Shown: positions 1 through 5,492 of the stretch, one piece after another | Position numbering within the stretch: the stretch's first letter is position 1 | Layout: each line of letters begins with the position of its first letter | Assembly (NCBI GenBank): GCA_016211245.1 | Contig: JACQSQ010000067.1 | Span: forward strand, 1 to 12,018 | Length of the DNA stretch: 12,018 nucleotides | Direction of reading: 5' to 3' | Source of the DNA: Candidatus Woesearchaeota archaeon | GTDB taxonomy: Archaea > Nanobdellota > Nanobdellia > Woesearchaeales > GW2011-AR4 | Program-made: the position numbers and the translations under genes | The notes under the pieces: generated by a model | Database searches by the model: none | What the model was told of the DNA's origin: nothing | What the model saw: the letters and a program-made list of their open reading frames with translations, nothing else

Positions 1-1
1 A

Positions 2-1561
2 TTGTCATTCTCTTTCATGCAGAAAAAGAACATAAGCTTCAAGGACATTCTTAGGATTTATGAAATGAGCGAGGAAGAAAGAAAGGAGTGGGTGTGGAAT
101 AACGCCGCGCTGCACGAGGTTATCCTTGATATGGTAATCAAGCATCATCCCGATCCTGTCACAGCCCAGCAATACAGAATCCCAAAAATATGGCGTGGCG
201 ATTCTGAAAGCGAGTTCGGAAAGGACCTGATTAGCTGCAATCCCAACGGAAAAATTGCATTTGTCATCACAAGAATTGTTGTGGATCCCAGGTCAGGAAA
301 GGACATTTCAGCAGGCAGGCTGTTCTCAGGGACTTTGCATAGCGGCATGGAGGTATTCTTGAATAATGCCAATCAAAAGCAGAGAATTCAAAATCTTTAC
401 ATATACAACGGCATAAAGCCGGAGCTTATTGACAGCATACCTTCGGGAAATGTATGCGCCATTTCCGGCGTTTTGGGAAACGCGGGCGAAACAGTCACAT
501 TGGAGCCTGAACAGTCATTTGAGGAGCTTAAGCACATATTTGAGCCCGTCATAACAAAAGCCATTGAGCCGAAAAAGGCAAGCGACCTGCCAAAGCTCGT
601 CGAGGTTTTGAGAAAGGTTGCAAGAGAAGACCCTTCGATAGTTATCGAGATAAACGAGGAGACTGGAGAAAATTTGATGTCCGGCATGGGCGAGCTTCAT
701 CTGGAAATCATAGAAAACAGGATAATAACTGAAAAGGGAGTTGAAGTCAAAACATCCCCGCCAATAGTTGTTTTCAGGGAGTCCATAACCAAAGTTTCCC
801 AGGAAGTTGAGGGAAAAACTCCCAACAAGCACAACAAGTTCTACTTTATCGTCGAGCCGTTGCCGGATACTGTTTATTTGGCGATAAAAGAAGGCAAGGT
901 TCCTGAAGGCAGGATAAAGAAGAAAAATCTTGAGATAAGGGAATCCTTTGTTGAGGCGGGCATGGAGAGAGACGAGGCAGACCAGGTTAAAGACATTTAC
1001 AATGGAAACATATTTTTGGACAAAACTAGAGGACAAGTTCATTTGGGAGAAGTCCTTGAAATGGTTTTTGACATGTTTGAAGAGGTTATGAGAAAAGGCC
1101 CATTAGTTAGGGAGCCATGCACCAAGGTGAGGGTAAATTTGACTGATATGACACTGCACGAAGATGCCATTCATAGGGGACCAGCACAAGTTTATCCTGC
1201 AGTAAGGGAAGGAATAAGGGGAGCAATGCTGACTGCTTCTCCAATCCTGCTTGAGCCTATGCAGGTCATGCTTATAGAAGGGCCTGTTGATTACATGGGC
1301 CAGCTTACAAAATTAGTAAACAGCATGCGGGGCCAGTTGCTCGATGTCACCCAGGAGGGCACGATGGTTTTCGTAAAGGGAAAGCTGCCAGTCATGAACA
1401 TGCTGAACTGGGGCTCTGAATTAAGGTCGGCAACAGAAGGCAGAGGAGTTTCTTCATTAGTTGACCAAAGCTTTGAAAGACTGCCGACAGAATTGGTTGC
1501 AAAGGTTGCGCAGGAGATAAAGACAAGAAAAGGACTGACTGACGCGATGGTTGGGGTTTAA
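2..1561 (+). CDS. Translation elongation factor 2 (aEF-2), C-terminal part; 5' end outside the window
   Basis: GTPase that drives tRNA-mRNA translocation on the ribosome. The frame is already open at the first base, so the TTG at position 2 is not a start. Archaeal EF-2 is usually about 730 residues; about 519 are here, so the P-loop and other N-terminal G motifs lie upstream. Visible in order: the end of the G/G' region (HPDPVTAQQYRIPKIW, about residues 50-65), domain II (ISAGRLFSGTLHSGMEVF), domain III (SGMGELHLE, about 228-236), domain IV with the tip LHEDAIHRGPAQ, and domain V near the C-terminus. The His codon at 1172-1174, in the HRG motif, matches the residue modified to diphthamide in archaeal and eukaryotic EF-2. 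No frameshift is seen. Arginine codons are mostly AGA/AGG, which sets the local codon style. Identification is very secure. Confidence 0.97.
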   Translation: MSFSFMQKKNISFKDILRIYEMSEEERKEWVWNNAALHEVILDMVIKHHPDPVTAQQYRIPKIWRGDSESEFGKDLISCNPNGKIAFVITRIVVDPRSGKDISAGRLFSGTLHSGMEVFLNNANQKQRIQNLYIYNGIKPELIDSIPSGNVCAISGVLGNAGETVTLEPEQSFEELKHIFEPVITKAIEPKKASDLPKLVEVLRKVAREDPSIVIEINEETGENLMSGMGELHLEIIENRIITEKGVEVKTSPPIVVFRESITKVSQEVEGKTPNKHNKFYFIVEPLPDTVYLAIKEGKVPEGRIKKKNLEIRESFVEAGMERDEADQVKDIYNGNIFLDKTRGQVHLGEVLEMVFDMFEEVMRKGPLVREPCTKVRVNLTDMTLHEDAIHRGPAQVYPAVREGIRGAMLTASPILLEPMQVMLIEGPVDYMGQLTKLVNSMRGQLLDVTQEGTMVFVKGKLPVMNMLNWGSELRSATEGRGVSSLVDQSFERLPTELVAKVAQEIKTRKGLTDAMVGV

Positions 1562-1581
1562 TAATTTTTGTCCAAAATTTT

Positions 1582-1589
1582 TTTAAATA
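1582..1589 (+). promoter_or_regulatory. TATA box candidate (TTTAAATA)
   Basis: TTTAAATA is centred near 1585, predicting transcription from about 1611, just before the split hypothetical ORF. No ATG in the ORF's own frame follows; the nearest ATG, at 1623, is in a different frame. Confidence 0.4.
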
Positions 1590-1615
1590 CAATTTTATTT
1601 TCTCTAAAAATAATA

Positions 1616-2157
1616 CTGGAAAATGGTGTTGCTTACCATAGATTTGCTAGGGTTAATAGCGGAGCTGGAGCTCGAGAGTTGCTAGTGCCAGACGCCCTTG
1701 TAAGCCTTGTAACAAACCCTACACAATATGCAGAATGTATTAACAAATTTTTTGTTTGTGGGCAGGACGGGCGCATAGACGCTGAAAAAAACTGCTCAGG
1801 CAAAAAAAAGAGTTGGCAAGGCACTCGCCACTTCTTGCTCATGGAAATAGCCCTGATTATATTCTAACAAGACGAATTTCTGTAAGCGGTCTTGAGTATC
1901 GTGTTTTTGAAAGCAAAGAGCCGTTAGGCGATGTTGCAGAGTTTGACTATGCTGTTGGAACCCCATCTGCAGCCCTATACGCCAGAAGAGCCAGCATCTG
2001 CGACGAAAGAAGATTCAGACAGGCAGTTTCCAGAGGCGAGATAGGGCTTTTCAGATTTGATGATGCTGCCAGATATTTGAGGGAGCATCGCAACTTTAGG
2101 CAAATATGCTTACACCTTGTGTTAGAGATACACTCGCTTGCGCAAATACGCGCTTGA
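1616..2157 (+). CDS. Unrecognised protein split over two frames (frameshifted gene or -1 frameshift)
   Basis: I do not recognise this protein. The first part (frame open from 1568; CTG at 1616 is one possible start) reads through GVAYHRFARVNSGAG, ELLVPDALVSLV and CGQDGRIDAEKN up to GKKK at 1810, then stops at 1867. The second part is one frame back, open across 1810-2157, and reads GLEYRVFESKEPLGD, SAALYARRASICDERRF and FRFDDAARYLREHRNF. The codon choice in the second part (many AGA, GCC, GAC) looks coding. The frames meet at eight A followed by G (1802-1810), where the in-frame codons AAA-AAG form A-AAA-AAG, a classic -1 slippery heptamer. Neither part has a usable ATG; the ATG at 1623 is in the third frame and stops after 20 codons. 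A decayed gene or a homopolymer sequencing error explains this as well as programmed slippage. The gene ends 4 nt before the convergent Taw3 stop. Confidence 0.45.
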
Positions 2158-2161
2158 CGAG

Positions 2162-2848
2162 TTATTTTTCCAATTTCTTCTCGAAATTTTGCATTTTATT
2201 TGTAATTAAATTAAAAAATCTCTCAATCTTTCTCCTGTTCTCCATAAAATTCATGTTTGCATATTTTACCAGATTTTTCAGATAATCCTCGTCAGCAACA
2301 AAATCCTTATCCTTGACAATAGTTTCAAGATGCTCGCTTCCGATAATCTCCACAGTTACTTTCCTATCTGTAATCCCGATTATCCCAGCCCTTCTGAAAA
2401 TTCTTCTCGATAATTCCAATAATCTTTTCGCAGCTTCCAGATTCCTGCAAGCAACATGCAGAATCAAAGGCTGCTGCTTGAGCCAGATTTCGTAATTATT
2501 TGATTTATTTTTATTGAATTTTTCGTTATTGAAATTATTTTTTATTGAATGTTTTTTTAATGCATTATTGATTTCTTTGAATGTAATTTCATCATGCTTT
2601 GCAAAAATCCAGCCGCACTCGTTCTTCTTTTTTGATTTCATCTCCAGCAGTACAATCCTGCCGACGCAGCTCGATGTCGTATAGTAGCCGCTTTTGGAAT
2701 TTATCTCATTAACAATCTTGATTATACCTTTATCTATCGAGCCCTTCCTGCTTTTGTCTTTCTTGCCCAGAAAATCCGATTTTTCCTTTGAAAAGCCGTC
2801 AAGCATATTTTTAGCCAGATTTATCCCTTTATTAAAGTTTTCTTCCAT
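2162..2848 (-). CDS. taw3: Taw3/TYW3-like wybutosine-pathway N4-methyltransferase
   Basis: Predicted to methylate N4 of the 7-aminocarboxypropyl-demethylwyosine base at position 37 of tRNA-Phe, using S-adenosylmethionine, a step in making wyosine derivatives that steady codon reading. Family motifs in order: KGSIDKGI (about residues 35-42), YYTTSSCVGRIVLL (about 55-68), WIFAKHD (about 80-86), WLKQQPLILHVACRNLEAAK (about 122-141), FRRAGIIG, and VTVEIIGSEHLE. The insert between HD and WLK is Asn/Lys rich. Length from this ATG is 228 residues, close to family size. The frame stays open to a TTG at 2881, but that adds an unrelated hydrophobic stretch. An ATG at 2806 is also possible and would suit a TTTAAATG box at 2862-2869. 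The other wybutosine enzymes are not in the window. Confidence 0.9.
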   Translation of the reverse strand: MEENFNKGINLAKNMLDGFSKEKSDFLGKKDKSRKGSIDKGIIKIVNEINSKSGYYTTSSCVGRIVLLEMKSKKKNECGWIFAKHDEITFKEINNALKKHSIKNNFNNEKFNKNKSNNYEIWLKQQPLILHVACRNLEAAKRLLELSRRIFRRAGIIGITDRKVTVEIIGSEHLETIVKDKDFVADEDYLKNLVKYANMNFMENRRKIERFFNLITNKMQNFEKKLEK

Positions 2849-2863
2849 GCCAAAAAATAAACA

Positions 2864-2871
2864 TTTAAAAA
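2864..2871 (+). promoter_or_regulatory. TATA box for the zinc-ribbon gene (leaderless)
   Basis: TTTAAAAA is centred about 28 nt upstream of the ATG at 2896, the spacing expected for a leaderless archaeal transcript. The same A/T tract overlaps a possible minus-strand TTTAAATG box (2862-2869) for taw3, so it may serve both directions. Confidence 0.55.
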
Positions 2872-2895
2872 GAAGAGGCAATTTTAGGGAATATT

Positions 2896-3096
2896 ATGAT
2901 GAACAGAAGGAGAGAAGCAACAGCATGCCCAAGATGCGGGCAGAAAAGCGACTATGCAAAATGCCCCCACTGCAGGTTCCAGAAATGGTACAACCCTTCC
3001 AGGAACACGCACAACAAGATGTGCAAGTGCAAGAAGTGCCATGCAAAGAAGGAAAAGAAAAGGTCAGAGAAAAAGCCCAGGGTTAGGGGGAAATAA
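2896..3096 (+). CDS. Small basic zinc-ribbon protein, unknown function
   Basis: A 66-residue protein rich in Lys and Arg. CPRCG (residues 11-15) and CPHC (23-26) make a two-knuckle zinc ribbon; a second cluster, CKCKKCH (43-49), follows the aromatic stretch FQKWYNPSRNTHNKM. The tail (KKEKKRSEKKPRVRGK) is strongly basic, as in ribosomal or nucleic-acid-binding proteins. Two ATG codons lie in tandem at 2896 and 2899; the TATA spacing supports a start here. It does not match the archaeal L40e pattern I know. A role in binding RNA or ribosomes is inference from charge and zinc knuckles only. It sits between taw3 (divergent) and the transglycosylase gene. Confidence 0.8.
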   Translation: MMNRRREATACPRCGQKSDYAKCPHCRFQKWYNPSRNTHNKMCKCKKCHAKKEKKRSEKKPRVRGK

Positions 3097-3148
3097 AGGG
3101 ACATTTATTTATTTTGTATGCCCTCTTCTGCAAATCAGTATTCAAAAG

Positions 3149-3176
3149 TTTTATATGCCCCGCTAACATAAGGAGG
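3149..3176 (+). promoter_or_regulatory. TATA-like box plus Shine-Dalgarno for the transglycosylase gene
   Basis: TTTTATATG is at 3149-3157 and a perfect AGGAGG at 3171-3176, 6 nt before the ATG at 3183. The two signals conflict: usual TATA spacing would start the RNA near 3179, after the AGGAGG. A weaker T/A-rich element near 3104-3115 could give a leader that includes the ribosome binding site. Confidence 0.6.
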
Positions 3177-3182
3177 ATTTGC

Positions 3183-4025
3183 ATGAAAAAAGCTCTTCCA
3201 ATTGCCGCTATTCTGGCAATGTTCCCTGCAACTGCAAATGATATGGAGCTTCCAGTAGTGGCTCCTGTTTCTGTTTATGAGATTTTTATAGATGACACTC
3301 CTATTGAGGCTAAAATAACCGCAGAATGGCGTAAAATCCCCGTTCGCATAACGCTGAGAGACATAGACAATGACGGATTCTTTTGGAGAAATGCACATCT
3401 TTCTGACTGGGATGTCTTGCCTGAAGGCTTGAGAGAGCGGGGGCTTGAAAGAATGATTGAAAAATACAGGCATTTGCTCAATAATCCATTGCAGTGGGAC
3501 AAAATGAGAGCAGAAGACTGGGATTATGTGCCTCAGCCTGTGAGGTCTATTGCATACATGAATATGGTTAGCTATTGGTCAAACCTTCACGAGCCCGGAG
3601 CCAGATATAATCTTGACAGGAAAGAAGTTTCTTCTGCAATAAAAGCCATAGTCATTCGTGAATCATGGTTTGAGCATCGCGCCATTCATAAAAATCCAAA
3701 CGGCAAAGAGGATATAGGGCTTGCCCAGGTTTATGACGACACGAGAAAAAAATTTAATTCTCTTTACGGGAGAAATCTTAAAAGAGACGATTACTTCAAT
3801 CCATTTATAAGCACTGAAGTTGCTGTGCTTCTTTTTGACAGAATGCTCATTGAAGCAAAGGGAAACCTGGAGCTTGCGATAAAAGCTTACAACAAAGGGA
3901 TAAAGCAGGCAATGCGTGGAAAAGGAGAAGAATATCTTGCGCTGGTTATAGATGTCATGCAGAATTTGGGAGAGAAAAGCAGGAGCCCCTCAATTGCTTA
4001 CATTGCGCGAGGCTCGACATTTTAG
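3183..4025 (+). CDS. Secreted lytic transglycosylase-like protein (SLT/GH23 fold)
   Basis: Predicted to cleave the MurNAc-GlcNAc bond of peptidoglycan outside the cell. The start at 3183 is chosen over upstream in-frame codons because AGGAGG lies 6 nt before it and it creates a signal peptide: MKKALPIAAILAMFPATA, with probable cleavage after ATA (residue 18). Mature protein about 262 residues. The first 140 residues are unrecognised (Trp-rich, with an RDIDNDGFFWRN stretch). The C-terminal half carries GH23 hallmarks: IRESWFEHRA with the likely catalytic Glu at 160, GLAQV (179-183) and AIKAYNKG (232-239), equal to the family AYNxG motif. No membrane anchor follows the signal peptide. Most archaea have no murein, so the target is probably bacterial walls. 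It lies next to a tRNA gene on the other strand. The fold call is strong; activity is inferred. Confidence 0.85.
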   Translation: MKKALPIAAILAMFPATANDMELPVVAPVSVYEIFIDDTPIEAKITAEWRKIPVRITLRDIDNDGFFWRNAHLSDWDVLPEGLRERGLERMIEKYRHLLNNPLQWDKMRAEDWDYVPQPVRSIAYMNMVSYWSNLHEPGARYNLDRKEVSSAIKAIVIRESWFEHRAIHKNPNGKEDIGLAQVYDDTRKKFNSLYGRNLKRDDYFNPFISTEVAVLLFDRMLIEAKGNLELAIKAYNKGIKQAMRGKGEEYLALVIDVMQNLGEKSRSPSIAYIARGSTF

Positions 4026-4043
4026 TTAAAATTTGATATTAAA

Positions 4044-4149
4044 CGCCGACGCCCGGACTTTCACCAGCATTTAAGCTGTTTTGAACCGGGATATCCTTTC
4101 GGAAATCAGCTCTCAAGGCTGACGCAATGCCAGGTTATGCGACGTCGGC
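4044..4149 (-). tRNA. tRNA-Ser(UGA) with a 22-nt intron in the T loop
   Basis: Class II tRNA read from 4149 down to 4044. Acceptor stem GCCGACG/CGTCGGC (4143-4149 with 4045-4051), discriminator G at 4044 as expected for serine; CCA is not encoded. A short D stem GCA/TGC is followed by anticodon stem TCAGC/GCTGA with loop CTTGAGA, giving anticodon TGA. The variable arm is a hairpin around GAAA. The T stem CCCGG/CCGGG (4086-4090 with 4052-4056) encloses 29 nt instead of 7. Removing 4058-4079 leaves TTCAAAT, the usual T loop. The mature RNA would be 84 nt before CCA addition. Confidence 0.93.
4058..4079 (-). other. tRNA intron with bulge-helix-bulge splice motif
   Basis: In RNA order the unspliced loop folds as T stem, then a 4-bp helix TTCA/TGAA, with a 3-nt bulge AAA on the 5' strand and a 3-nt bulge AGT on the 3' strand, then an inner CAGC/GCTG hairpin with loop TTAAAT. 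Two 3-nt bulges on opposite strands separated by 4 bp is the canonical target of archaeal splicing endonuclease. Cutting between the second and third base of each bulge removes exactly 22 nt and places the intron between tRNA positions 59 and 60. Confidence 0.88.
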
Positions 4150-4173
4150 ATAAGAGCCAAGTTTTAACAATAC

Positions 4174-4181
4174 AATTTAAA
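4174..4181 (-). promoter_or_regulatory. TATA box for tRNA-Ser
   Basis: TTTAAATT on the minus strand is centred about 28 nt upstream of the tRNA 5' end at 4149. It lies in the 44-nt gap after the Trm112-like gene, so the tRNA can be transcribed on its own. Confidence 0.65.
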
Positions 4182-4193
4182 TTTATTGCTTGT

Positions 4194-4394
4194 TCAGGCC
4201 TTAAACCTTTTCCTGTTTTTGGGAGAAAGCAGTATGGGTATCCCTTCCTTTATGGGATATTTAACGCCGCAGCTGGAGCAAACCACGCCATCCTTGTTTT
4301 TTGTGTACTCCAAGTCGGCCCTGCACAATGGGCACGCCAATATATCGAACAAATCTTTTGGGATAGGGTCTTCAATATCCTTTTTATATTTCAT
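4194..4394 (-). CDS. Trm112-like zinc protein (methyltransferase partner)
   Basis: 66 residues, the usual size for archaeal Trm112/UPF0434-type proteins. These small zinc proteins bind and stabilise SAM-dependent methyltransferases that modify tRNA, rRNA or release factor; the partner cannot be read from this window. Zinc ligands are visible as CPLC (residues 21-24) and CSSC (39-42), within the family pattern ILACPLCRADLEY and CGVKYPIKEGIPILL. The ATG at 4394 is supported by a TATA box centred 29 nt upstream. It lies just upstream of the tRNA-Ser gene on the same strand. Confidence 0.9.
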   Translation of the reverse strand: MKYKKDIEDPIPKDLFDILACPLCRADLEYTKNKDGVVCSSCGVKYPIKEGIPILLSPKNRKRFKA

Positions 4395-4419
4395 CTTATT
4401 TAACTCAACTTTTATGTAA

Positions 4420-4427
4420 TATATAAA
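4420..4427 (-). promoter_or_regulatory. TATA box for the Trm112-like gene
   Basis: TTTATATA on the minus strand is centred near 4423, about 29 nt from the ATG at 4394, implying a leaderless or nearly leaderless mRNA. Confidence 0.7.
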
Positions 4428-4486
4428 TCTTATTGCTAGGTAAAGTTCTTAATGTCTCATTTTATCATAATTATTCAACAATACGC

Positions 4487-4672
4487 GACTCATTTTTCTG
4501 CAAGCGTTAGTGAAATGCGAGGCTCGCTAGAGACTCACTCGCCACGTCGCTGAGTGCACCGCATACTTCTGGCGTGTCATCTATCCTAGCAGTAGAGCAC
4601 TACTGCTGTATGAAGGGGTACCCATTTGAGTCTAGATGGCACATGGGTCTCGGATTTATTAAAATTTTTTTC
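4487..4672 (+). ncRNA. Candidate structured non-coding RNA of unknown class
   Basis: This stretch is visibly richer in G and C than the A/T-rich sequence on both sides and has nested complementary segments: CACTC/GAGTG (4536-4540 with 4552-4556); a near-perfect hairpin of 8 bp, AGCAGTAG/CTACTGCT (4588-4595 with 4600-4607, loop AGCA), extended by TCAT/ATGA (4577-4580 with 4610-4613); and ACCCAT/ATGGGT (4620-4625 with 4643-4648). GAG at 4530-4532 can pair with CTC at 4649-4651 and close the whole fold. A run of seven T (4665-4671) could end transcription on this strand, and TTTTATCA at 4460-4467 is a weak TATA candidate. No tRNA, 5S, SRP or RNase P signature was recognised. Strand and ends are inferred. 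Confidence 0.5.
4665..4671 (+). terminator. T-run possible terminator of the candidate RNA
   Basis: Seven consecutive T follow the hairpin-rich region after a short A/T spacer. Archaeal RNA polymerase commonly stops at such runs. Confidence 0.4.
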
Positions 4673-4724
4673 GTATTGAATTTTATTTTAGGACAATGAA
4701 AAATATACTTAACACTATCAAAAC

Positions 4725-4732
4725 TTATATAT
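4725..4732 (+). promoter_or_regulatory. TATA box for the winged-helix gene
   Basis: TTATATAT is centred near 4728, predicting transcription from about 4755, 5 nt before the ATG at 4760. It also separates this gene from the candidate RNA upstream. Confidence 0.7.
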
Positions 4733-4759
4733 ACCTCCTAATAATTAAATTTTTTAATC

Positions 4760-5233
4760 ATGGCAAAGCAAAAAACCATTTCAAAAGAAGTGCCTTTGGC
4801 GGAAATCACCCTGAGAAAATACGAAAGGCCCGCAAGCTTAAGCGACAGGGAGCTTATAAGGAAGATATGCCTTTCAATCGGCTTGCTGCAGCCCGGCGAC
4901 TCCAGAGATGTCATTGTTGATGTGTTCCATGTGCTGGTAAAGTCAAAAAAGGCCCAAGAGCAGCTGACAAGCGATGAAATATGCCACTTGGTTATAGAGG
5001 AAAGAAAAAACTTGAAGCTTCCAATGCTTGGCATTGCCTCATCAAACATAAGAAGGCAGCTTAAAAGATTGAAAGACCTGCTAATTGTCGAGAAAAGGCT
5101 GAATGCTTACAGGATAACCGAGCACAGCCACCTGGTTGATTTATTCGAGGAAAAGATAGAGAAATTCCTTCTGCCGGCAATAATCTCAAGGGTAAAGGAA
5201 TATCTCAAAAAGATAGAGGAGACGCAAAAATAG
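4760..5233 (+). CDS. Predicted winged helix-turn-helix protein, unknown target
   Basis: 157 residues, no specific family recognised. The middle, about residues 65-120, has the layout of a winged helix: helix SDEICHLVIEERKN, then SNIRRQLKRLKDLLIVEKRLNAYRIT, where a recognition-like helix is followed by a short hairpin ending in RIT. The first part (LIRKICLSIGLLQPGDSRDVIVDVFHVLVKS) is helical with a conserved-looking GLLQPGDSR turn. The C-terminal helix (LVDLFEEKIEKFLLPAIISRVKEYLKKIEE) could pair subunits. DNA binding and a regulatory role are inferred from fold layout only. There is no signal peptide or membrane span. Its stop abuts the stop of the convergent YhbY-like gene with no spacer. Confidence 0.85.
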   Translation: MAKQKTISKEVPLAEITLRKYERPASLSDRELIRKICLSIGLLQPGDSRDVIVDVFHVLVKSKKAQEQLTSDEICHLVIEERKNLKLPMLGIASSNIRRQLKRLKDLLIVEKRLNAYRITEHSHLVDLFEEKIEKFLLPAIISRVKEYLKKIEETQK

Positions 5234-5492
5234 TCATTTCTTATACAGTACGGCAATATTGCCTATAGACTCTACAAGCTCGGAATCAGTTTTCTTGATT
5301 ATCTGCCCAATCACCTCATTTTTATCTTTCTTTCCAATGGATGACTTAAGCAATCTTATCTTAATCAGTTTTCTCTTCTTAAGCACCTTATTTAGCTCTT
5401 CTATAAAGCTGCTGCTCAAGCCCCCTTTTCCAACCCTTAGGATTGGCTCGATGCCCTTTGCCCTGCTCCTTCAAAATAATTTTTTCCTTCAT
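5234..5492 (-). pseudogene. CRS1/YhbY-type RNA-binding protein, broken by a one-base frameshift
   Basis: A CRM (CRS1/YhbY) domain, a KH-like RNA-binding fold linked to ribosome assembly in bacteria and archaea. In the downstream frame the family pattern is clear: IEPILRVGKGGLSSSFIEEL with the GKGG loop, KLIKIRLLKSS, then ESIGNIAVLYKK at the end. That frame has no start before a TTG at 5419, which would cut off the GKGG loop. In the neighbouring frame an ATG at 5492 overlaps the DUF1385 stop (ATGA) and encodes MKEKIILKEQGKG. Dropping one base near 5453 joins these into an 85-residue protein of normal family length. Either the gene carries an inserted base, the assembly has an error, or ribosomes shift +1 here. 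Expected to be co-transcribed with DUF1385. Confidence 0.75.

Noticed and set aside
515..1042. Minus-strand ORF of 175 codons inside EF-2
   Set aside because: It is a shadow of the strongly conserved EF-2 frame and shows no domain, promoter or ribosome binding site of its own.
2162..2881. TTG start at 2881 for Taw3
   Set aside because: It adds MPLLFKCLFFG, which is not family-like and overlaps the divergent promoter; ATG at 2848 or 2806 is better.
4137..4419. Plus-strand ORFs of 77-88 codons
   Set aside because: They are antisense to the Trm112-like gene and the tRNA-Ser 5' end, have no recognisable domain, and the minus-strand features explain the region fully.
4528..4627. Short protein-like frame (AECTAYFWRVIYP) within the candidate RNA
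   Set aside because: It is only about 30 codons between stops, without an ATG, and the same bases form hairpins. It could be a gene relic but is not supported.
4487..4672. RNase P RNA, SRP RNA or 5S rRNA
   Set aside because: The conserved GGAAAGTCC-type block of RNase P, the SRP apical loop and the 5S CCCAT/GAA core are not visible on either strand.
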